Shown here piece after piece: positions 6,659 to 11,577 of a DNA stretch of 11,577 nucleotides. The stretch comes from an uncultured bacterium (lineage in GTDB: Bacteria; Verrucomicrobiota; Kiritimatiellia; CAIKKV01): the NCBI GenBank assembly GCA_903828035.1, contig CAIKKV010000390.1, positions 1 through 11,577 of the forward strand. The letters are read 5' to 3'. Each line of letters starts with the position of its first letter. The first letter of the stretch is position 1. Made by a program: the position numbers and the translations under genes. The notes below the pieces were generated by a model. It searched no databases, was not told where the DNA came from, and was given only the letters and a program-made list of their open reading frames with translations.

Positions 6659-8587
6659 ATGAACATGAAGAACGATTCGCTGGAACGCTGGACCGTGGAC
6701 CAGTCGGTGGAGCTGTACGGCATCCGGACCTGGGGCAGCAGCTATTTCGACATCTCCCCGGACGGCGTGGTGATGGCCCGGCTGCCGGGGCGTAACGGCG
6801 AGCCGGTGAACGTCAAGTTCACCGACATCGTGGAAGGCCTGCACGCGCGCGGCATGATGCTGCCCGTGGTGCTCCGGTTCACCAGCATCCTGGGCGACCG
6901 CATCCGGCTGATCAACGAGACGTTTCACCGCGCCATCGAGTCCCTGGCCTACAAGGGCCAGTACCGCGGCGTGTTCCCGATCAAGGTCAACCAGCAGCAG
7001 CAGGTGGTGGAAGAGGTCTGCCGCCATGGCCGGACCTGGCACCACGGGCTGGAAGCCGGCAGCAAGGCCGAACTGATCGCCGCGCTGGCCTACCTGCACG
7101 ATCCGGAGGCGTACTTGGTCTGCAACGGCTACAAGGACGAGGAGTTCATCCGTCTGGCGCTCTACGGCCAGAAGATGGGCCTGAGCCCCATCCTGGTGCT
7201 TGAGATGCCGGGCGAGCTGGAGCTGATCCTCAAGGTGGCGGCCGAGGTCGGGGTCCGCCCCTGCATCGGCGTGCGCGTGAAGCTGTCCGCCCGCGCGGGC
7301 GGGAAGTGGACCGAGTCCGGCGGCGACCGCAGCGTGTTCGGCCTGAACACGGCCCAGATCATCGACGTGGTCGATGAGCTGCGCCGGCGCGAGATGCTGG
7401 ACTGCTTCCAGATGCTCCACTATCACCTGGGCTCGCAGATTCCCAACATCGATCACATCCGCGCGGCCATCGCCGAGGCGGCCCGCATCTACGTGAACCT
7501 GGTCCAGGAAGGCGCGGCGATGGGCATTCTCGACATCGGCGGCGGCCTGGCCGTCGATTACGACGGGTCCCACACGAACTTCCCCAGCAGCAGCAACTAC
7601 GACGTGCTGGAGTACTGCACCGACGTGATCGAGGGCATCATGCGCGTGGCCGACCCGGTCGGCGTGAAGCACCCGGTCATCATCAGCGAGTCGGGCCGCG
7701 CCCTGATCGCCTACCACTCCGTGCTGCTCTTCAACATCCTCGACACGGCCCGCTACAGCTCCCACAAGCCCCCGGACGCGCTGGACCCGAAGGCGCCCGA
7801 GGCGCTGCGCAACCTGAAGGAAGTGGCCGACACGAACATGACGGCCAAGAACCTCCAGGAATGCTACCACGACGCCGTTTACTATCGCGACGAGCTGCGC
7901 ACCGGCTTCATGCACGGGGCCATCACGCTGCGCGAGAGGGCGCTGGGCGAGCAGATGTTCTGGCACATCGTCGAGAAGGCCGTCCGCGAGGCGCGCGACC
8001 TGAAGTACATCCCCGAGGAGCTGCAGAAGCTCGAGACCGTGCTGGCCGACATCTATTACGGAAATTTCAGCGTCTTCCAGTCGCTGCCCGACTCCTGGGC
8101 CATCGGCCAGCTGTTCCCCGTCATGCCCATCCACCGCCTCGACGAGCGGCCCACGCGGCTGGCGACGCTCTCCGACATCACCTGCGACTGCGACGGGAAG
8201 ATCGACCGGTTCATCGACCTGCACGACGTCAAGGAGGCCCTGCCGGTGCACGAGCTGCGCGGCTCGGAGGATTATCTCATGGGCGCCTTCCTGATCGGCG
8301 CCTACCAGGAGACGCTGGGCGACCTGCACAACCTGTTCGGCGACACGAACGTGGTCACCGTGACCTGCGATGCCGAGGGCGGCATCGAGTTCTCGCACGA
8401 GATCCACGGCGACGCCGTGGCGGACGTGCTGAGCTATGTGGAGTACGAGCCCAAGGACATGATCGAGCGGTTCCGCGAGCTGGCCGAGAACGCGGTCCGC
8501 GGGAAGCGGATCGCGCCCCAGGAGCGGCGCGATATCCTGGAGGCCTATTCGGCCGGATTGCGCGGCTACACCTATTACGAAGCCTGA
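6659..8587 (+). CDS. speA: biosynthetic arginine decarboxylase SpeA
   Basis: SpeA is a PLP enzyme that decarboxylates L-arginine to agmatine, the entry step of arginine-derived polyamine synthesis. The 642-aa length is typical of the large alanine-racemase-fold (fold III) SpeA. Visible features: the PLP lysine K109 in FPIKVNQ, LHYHLGSQ (253-260), the phosphate-binding DIGGGLAVDYDGS (292-304), SESGRA (343-348), and the second-site block DITCDCDGKI (506-515) containing the catalytic cysteine and aspartate (usually CDSDG, here CDCDG). GAYQETLGDLHNLFGDT near the C terminus is also diagnostic. AGGTGG sits just before the ATG; a second in-frame ATG lies two codons in. It follows hisF by 30 bases and precedes two more polyamine genes by 13 bases, so it is probably co-transcribed with both. 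Confidence 0.96.
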   Translation: MNMKNDSLERWTVDQSVELYGIRTWGSSYFDISPDGVVMARLPGRNGEPVNVKFTDIVEGLHARGMMLPVVLRFTSILGDRIRLINETFHRAIESLAYKGQYRGVFPIKVNQQQQVVEEVCRHGRTWHHGLEAGSKAELIAALAYLHDPEAYLVCNGYKDEEFIRLALYGQKMGLSPILVLEMPGELELILKVAAEVGVRPCIGVRVKLSARAGGKWTESGGDRSVFGLNTAQIIDVVDELRRREMLDCFQMLHYHLGSQIPNIDHIRAAIAEAARIYVNLVQEGAAMGILDIGGGLAVDYDGSHTNFPSSSNYDVLEYCTDVIEGIMRVADPVGVKHPVIISESGRALIAYHSVLLFNILDTARYSSHKPPDALDPKAPEALRNLKEVADTNMTAKNLQECYHDAVYYRDELRTGFMHGAITLRERALGEQMFWHIVEKAVREARDLKYIPEELQKLETVLADIYYGNFSVFQSLPDSWAIGQLFPVMPIHRLDERPTRLATLSDITCDCDGKIDRFIDLHDVKEALPVHELRGSEDYLMGAFLIGAYQETLGDLHNLFGDTNVVTVTCDAEGGIEFSHEIHGDAVADVLSYVEYEPKDMIERFRELAENAVRGKRIAPQERRDILEAYSAGLRGYTYYEA

Positions 8588-8600
8588 GCGGGAGGACACC

Positions 8601-9776
8601 ATGAAACGCATATTGATTATCGGGGCGGGCGGGGTCGGGGGCGTGGTCGTGCACAAGTGCGCGCAGCTTCCCGAGGTATTCGGCGAGATTTGCCTGGCCA
8701 GCCGGACCGTGGCCAAGTGCGACAAGCTGGCCGCGCAGCTGTCCCGGAAGATCCGGACCGCGGCCGTGGATGCCGACGATCCGAAGCAGACCGCCGCCCT
8801 GATCCGCGACTTCAAGCCCGACCTGGTGCTCAACGTCGCCCTGCCATACCAGGACCTGGCCATCATGGACGCCTGCCTGGCCGAGGGCGTTCACTACCTG
8901 GATACCGCCAACTACGAGCCGCCGACCGTGGCCAAGTTCGAGTACTCCTGGCAGTGGGCCTACCGGCAGCGCTTCGAGAAGGCGGGCCTGATGGCCCTGC
9001 TCGGCTGCGGGTTCGATCCGGGCGTCTCCAACATCTTCATCGCCTACGCCCTGAAGCACCACTTCGACGAGATTCACGAGGTGGACATCATGGACTGCAA
9101 CGCCGGCAGCCACGGCAAGGCGTTCGCCACCAACTTCAACCCCGAGATCAACATCCGCGAGATCACCCAGCGCGGCCGCTACTTCGAGGGCGGCGCCTGG
9201 AAAGAGACCGATCCGCTGACCGTGCACAAGACCTTCGACTTCCCCCAGGTGGGGCCGAAGGAGATGTACCTGATGTATCACGAGGAGCTCGAGTCGCTCG
9301 TGAAGAACATCCCGGGGCTCCAGGCGATCCGGTTCTGGATGACCTTCGGGCAGGAATACCTGACGCACCTGCGCGTGCTGCAGAACGTCGGCATGACCCG
9401 CATCGACGAAGTCGAGTATGAGGGCCAGAAGATCGTGCCGCTGAAGTTCCTGAAGGCCGTGCTGCCCGAGCCCTCCTCGCTGGGCGAGAACTACACGGGC
9501 AAGACCAATATCGGCTGCATGATCAAGGGCGTCAAGAACGGCAAGGCCCGGACCTATTATGTGTACCAGGTCTGCGATCACGCCGAGTGCTACAAGGAGG
9601 TCAAGGCGCAGGCCATCTCCTACACGACCGGCGTGCCCGCGATGATCGGCGCCAAGATGATGCTCCAGGACACCTGGAAGAGGCCGGGCGTCTGGAACAC
9701 CGAGCAGTTTGATCCCGATCCCTTCATGGCGGACCTGAACACGTACGGGCTGCCCTGGGTGGAGACGTTCCTGTGA
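8601..9776 (+). CDS. carboxynorspermidine/carboxyspermidine dehydrogenase-like (saccharopine dehydrogenase family)
   Basis: This 391-aa enzyme of the Lys1/saccharopine-dehydrogenase-like family is expected to condense L-aspartate beta-semialdehyde with an amine and reduce the imine with NADPH. It has an N-terminal Rossmann motif GAGGVGG (8-14), ASRT (33-36) whose arginine suits NADPH, and the diagnostic block GCGFDPGVSN (135-144), followed by the alpha/beta dimerisation part rich in conserved Trp, Tyr and His. Length and neighbours (speA upstream, an NspC-like decarboxylase overlapping downstream) separate it from lysine-pathway saccharopine dehydrogenase. The amine could be putrescine (giving carboxyspermidine), diaminopropane (carboxynorspermidine) or agmatine (carboxyaminopropylagmatine); the sequence alone does not decide. 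A GGAGG ribosome-binding site at 8591-8595 supports the ATG. The stop overlaps the next start (GTGA). Confidence 0.9.
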   Translation: MKRILIIGAGGVGGVVVHKCAQLPEVFGEICLASRTVAKCDKLAAQLSRKIRTAAVDADDPKQTAALIRDFKPDLVLNVALPYQDLAIMDACLAEGVHYLDTANYEPPTVAKFEYSWQWAYRQRFEKAGLMALLGCGFDPGVSNIFIAYALKHHFDEIHEVDIMDCNAGSHGKAFATNFNPEINIREITQRGRYFEGGAWKETDPLTVHKTFDFPQVGPKEMYLMYHEELESLVKNIPGLQAIRFWMTFGQEYLTHLRVLQNVGMTRIDEVEYEGQKIVPLKFLKAVLPEPSSLGENYTGKTNIGCMIKGVKNGKARTYYVYQVCDHAECYKEVKAQAISYTTGVPAMIGAKMMLQDTWKRPGVWNTEQFDPDPFMADLNTYGLPWVETFL

Positions 9777-10912
9777 TCGACTGGAAAGCCGTCCCCACGC
9801 CGTGTTACGTGGTCGACCTGCAGGCTCTGCGGGCCAACCTCCGGCTGCTGGCGGACGTCAAGGCCCGGGCCGGCTGCCGGATCCTGCTGGCGCAGAAGGG
9901 CTTTTCCATGTTCAGCGTCTATCCGCTGGTGCGCCAGTATCTCGACGGCGTTTGCGCCAGCGGGGCGTGCGAGGCGCGGCTGGGTCGCGAGGAGATGGGC
10001 GGCGAGGTGCATGCCTTCAGCGCCGCGTATGGCGACTCCGATTTCGCCGAGCTGGTCGGGCTCTGCGATCACATTGTTTTCAACTCGTTTTCCCAGTGGG
10101 AGCGGTTCCGGCCTGCGCTGGCCAGGGCTACCCGCCCGATCAGCGCGGGGCTGCGCGTCAATCCCGGTTATTCCGAGGTGGCCGTGGCGATCTATAATCC
10201 CTGCGCGCCGGGCTCGCGGCTGGGCATTCGCCGGCAGGCGTTCGAGGGGAAGTCGCTGGAGGGCATCGAGGGGCTGCATTTCCATTGCCTGTGCGAGGAG
10301 AACGCCGATGCGCTGGAGAATGTGCTCGCGCATGTGGAAGAGCAGTTTTCCGGGTTTTTCGGTCGGCTGAAGTGGATCAACTTTGGCGGCGGGCATCACA
10401 TCACGCGGTCCGACTACGACGTGGAGCGGTTGGTCCGGATTGTGACGGGCTTCCGCGCGCGCTATCCGCATCTGCAGGTGTATCTGGAGCCGGGCGAGGC
10501 GGTGGCCCTGAATACCGGCTGGCTGGTGGCGACCGTGCTGGACGTGGTGGAGGCGGATCTGCCGGTGGCCATCCTGGACGCCTCGGCCGCGGCGCATATG
10601 CCCGATGTGCTGGAGATGCCGTACCGGCCGAATGTGGTGGGCGCGGGCAAGCCGGGGGAGAAGGCCTGGACCTGCCGGTTGGCGGGCCTGACCTGCCTGG
10701 CCGGCGATGTGGTGGGGGAGTACAGCTTTGATGCCCCGCTGAAAACGGGCGACACGGTGGTGTTCCTCGATATGGCCCACTATACGATGGTGAAGAACAC
10801 CACCTTCAATGGCGCGCGGCTTCCGTCGATCGCCACCTGGGACGAAGGCGGCGCCGGCCTGCGGATCATCCGCGAGTTCGGCTACCGGGATTTCAAGGAA
10901 CGCCTGTCCTAG
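9773..10912 (+). CDS. nspC: carboxynorspermidine/carboxyspermidine decarboxylase-like (NspC family)
   Basis: This 379-aa PLP-dependent fold III decarboxylase should remove the carboxyl group left by the upstream dehydrogenase, yielding spermidine, norspermidine or aminopropylagmatine. Motifs: TPCYVVD near the start, the PLP lysine K42 in LAQKGFSMFSV, GLRVNPGYSEV, SRLGI, GLHFHCLCEE, the phosphate-binding INFGGGHHITR, LEPGEA, GLTCLAGD with the catalytic cysteine (usually GPTCLAGD), and DMAHYTMVKNTTFNG near the C terminus. These separate NspC from diaminopimelate or ornithine decarboxylases. It starts with GTG, overlapping the dehydrogenase stop by four bases, with GGAG at 9761-9764. The overlap implies coupled translation and a shared pathway. 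The nspC name is by family; substrate preference is not established. No clear terminator follows directly. Confidence 0.92.
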   Translation: MIDWKAVPTPCYVVDLQALRANLRLLADVKARAGCRILLAQKGFSMFSVYPLVRQYLDGVCASGACEARLGREEMGGEVHAFSAAYGDSDFAELVGLCDHIVFNSFSQWERFRPALARATRPISAGLRVNPGYSEVAVAIYNPCAPGSRLGIRRQAFEGKSLEGIEGLHFHCLCEENADALENVLAHVEEQFSGFFGRLKWINFGGGHHITRSDYDVERLVRIVTGFRARYPHLQVYLEPGEAVALNTGWLVATVLDVVEADLPVAILDASAAAHMPDVLEMPYRPNVVGAGKPGEKAWTCRLAGLTCLAGDVVGEYSFDAPLKTGDTVVFLDMAHYTMVKNTTFNGARLPSIATWDEGGAGLRIIREFGYRDFKERLS

Positions 10913-11006
10913 CGGCTTGTCGGAGATCAAGTCTGCGCGAAGCAATGGAGGGCGGAGCGCTGCGACGCCTTCATAGGAGCTTTCTGGCGATTGGGGTCAG
11001 TCGCTA

Positions 11007-11024
11007 ACGGCGGGGAACCGCCGT
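11007..11024. repeat. short GC palindrome 1
   Basis: A perfect 7-bp inverted repeat, ACGGCGG and CCGCCGT, flanks a GGAA loop. It starts 95 bases after nspC. There is no U-tract, so it is unlikely to be a classic terminator. It resembles palindrome 2 nearby in size and flanking sequence, as expected of a REP-like element. Confidence 0.6.
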
Positions 11025-11053
11025 GTCCATTGCACGGATTGCTCCGCATGGAG

Positions 11054-11071
11054 ACGGCCGTTCCCGGCCGT
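11054..11071. repeat. short GC palindrome 2
   Basis: A perfect 7-bp inverted repeat, ACGGCCG and CGGCCGT, flanks a TTCC loop, 29 bases after palindrome 1. The stem starts with the same ACGGC bases as palindrome 1 and the loop is its complement (TTCC against GGAA). No U-tract follows. Confidence 0.6.
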
Positions 11072-11140
11072 GAGCGAAAGGCGCTGGCGGATGTCATGTT
11101 AGGGCCAAACTCCAGCCATCACGCTCGCGCCGCGTTGGAG

Positions 11141-11160
11141 GGCCGACCTCCGCGTCGGCC
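11141..11160. repeat. short GC palindrome 3
   Basis: GGCCGAC and GTCGGCC form a perfect 7-bp stem around a CTCCGC loop, preceded by TTGGAG. Together with palindromes 1 and 2 it gives three compact hairpins within about 155 bases. This type of GGCCGAC...GTCGGCC intergenic palindrome is one I recall from PVC-type genomes (from memory, unchecked). Confidence 0.6.
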
Positions 11161-11362
11161 GGATGCGCAAGATCGATTCGGATAATAACGATTTGAGGGA
11201 CAGCCCAGTTAGCGCTTGCGCTTCGCTTCTGTATTCCTCAAAATCTTTTTACAAACTCAAAGCGTGTCGATCATCACAACAAACAAATGACTTCCCCGGA
11301 AATGGGCTCGGAAACCTGTAAAACATTCGTAGACCTGAAACAAATAACTGAACCGCCGCGAG

Positions 11363-11412
11363 AGAACGCAAAGAACACAAAGAAACGTCGGTCTTTGCGA
11401 TCTTTACGTTCT
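11363..11412. repeat. imperfect inverted repeat with 21-bp arms
   Basis: The left arm (11363-11383) and the reverse complement of the right arm (11392-11412) match at 18 of 21 positions around an 8-base spacer. Each arm is built from short AAAGAA/CGCAAAG units, so it is also internally repetitive. It lies in an AT-richer, non-coding stretch and looks like a dispersed intergenic hairpin element rather than a terminator. Confidence 0.7.
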
Positions 11413-11456
11413 TTTGGCGCTTCCGGGTTTGTGGGGGGATTATTCATTTACGAATC

Positions 11457-11475
11457 TTGGCGCCATTTTCGCCAA
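11457..11475. repeat. short hairpin TTGGCG/CGCCAA
   Basis: TTGGCG and CGCCAA form a 6-bp stem with a 7-base loop. The right arm can instead pair over nine bases (CGCCAAAAG, 11470-11478) with CTTTTGGCG at 11411-11419, directly at the edge of the larger inverted repeat, so alternative structures are possible. Confidence 0.4.
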
Positions 11476-11548
11476 AAGCAAATTTCCTTATATTTATTCA
11501 CTGCCATCCCATAGCCTGAGAAATTAGTGCTGGATGTTTTTTGAAGAA

Positions 11549-11564
11549 CCTGTCACTCGACAGG
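11549..11564. repeat. short hairpin at the window end
   Basis: CCTGTC and GACAGG form a 6-bp perfect inverted repeat with an ACTC loop, three bases before an ATG at 11567 followed by AAAAAC. It could be an operator or the leader of a gene beginning at the edge, but too little sequence is left to tell. Confidence 0.35.
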
Positions 11565-11577
11565 GTATGAAAAACAA

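Larger units (their letters stand above)
10913..11577. other. gene-poor region to the window end
   Basis: I see no convincing gene in these 665 bases. The short open frames at 10991-11185 and 11287-11514 run through palindromes, have arginine-rich or low-complexity products and lack good ribosome-binding sites. The first half is GC-rich with compact palindromes; from about 11170 on the sequence becomes clearly AT-richer and holds an imperfect inverted repeat and further hairpins. No tRNA, integrase or insertion-sequence signature is visible. Confidence 0.65.

Noticed and set aside
5678..8866. A 1062-codon open frame on the minus strand across hisF and speA
   Set aside because: It is antisense to three well-conserved genes. 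Its product is His/Val/Leu/Ala-rich low-complexity sequence of the kind produced opposite GC-rich coding DNA, with no recognisable domain.
9620..10945. A 441-codon minus-strand open frame opposite nspC
   Set aside because: It is antisense to a gene with clear PLP decarboxylase motifs, and the translation shows no family signature.
10991..11170. CRISPR array suggested by repeated palindromes
   Set aside because: The units differ in sequence and spacing is irregular. There are no direct repeats with uniform spacers and no cas genes.
10991..11185. 64-codon open frame starting with TTG after nspC
   Set aside because: It spans all three GC palindromes, starts with a weak codon and gives a product with no recognisable features.
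11287..11514. 75-codon open frame in the right non-coding region
   Set aside because: It runs through the imperfect inverted repeat, which accounts for its K/R-rich sequence. It has no ribosome-binding site and no recognisable domain.
11567..11577. Start of a next gene at ATG 11567
   Set aside because: Only three codons are visible, and the AGGG upstream is too close to act as a normal ribosome-binding site.

Overview
The window comes from a high-GC bacterium. It reads as ordinary chromosome: tightly packed metabolic genes, translationally coupled starts, and no phage, transposon, CRISPR, tRNA or rRNA signal. The lineage cannot be fixed from sequence alone. A glycine-rich bacterial RRM protein, the tandem CCGATA hexamers, the palindromic intergenic repeats and the gene mix would fit a PVC-type lineage (for example Kiritimatiellota or a relative). 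That is an impression from memory, held with low confidence.

Layout. (1) Bases 10-4556, plus strand, five co-directional genes: pdxA (vitamin B6), rsmA/ksgA (16S rRNA dimethyltransferase), a xylose-isomerase-like TIM-barrel protein, an HD-domain phosphohydrolase and a D-2-hydroxyacid dehydrogenase of the glycerate dehydrogenase type. Junctions are ATGA overlaps or gaps of 9-16 bases, so this looks like one operon that enters from the left edge. (2) Bases 4557-5231: a hexamer tandem repeat, a strong terminator hairpin with U-tracts on both sides, a minus-strand RRM RNA-binding protein gene, and a divergent promoter region. (3) Bases 5232-10912, plus strand: hisH and hisF (imidazole glycerol phosphate synthase) followed by a polyamine module: biosynthetic arginine decarboxylase speA, a carboxynorspermidine-dehydrogenase-like enzyme and a carboxynorspermidine-decarboxylase-like enzyme. 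Spacing is 30 bases or less, so all five may share one transcript from a promoter just before hisH. (4) Bases 10913-11577: about 665 bases with no convincing gene. It holds several short GC-rich palindromes, then an AT-richer stretch with a 21-bp-arm imperfect inverted repeat and more hairpins.

How the genes work together. HisH makes ammonia from glutamine and HisF uses it to build the imidazole ring of histidine. The speA-dehydrogenase-decarboxylase trio is a nearly complete aspartate-semialdehyde-dependent spermidine route. No agmatine deiminase, carbamoylputrescine amidase or agmatinase lies in the window. The trio could therefore act either on putrescine (carboxyspermidine route) or directly on agmatine (carboxyaminopropylagmatine route). 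This is the most interesting biological question here. I see no clear evidence of a wholly new system.
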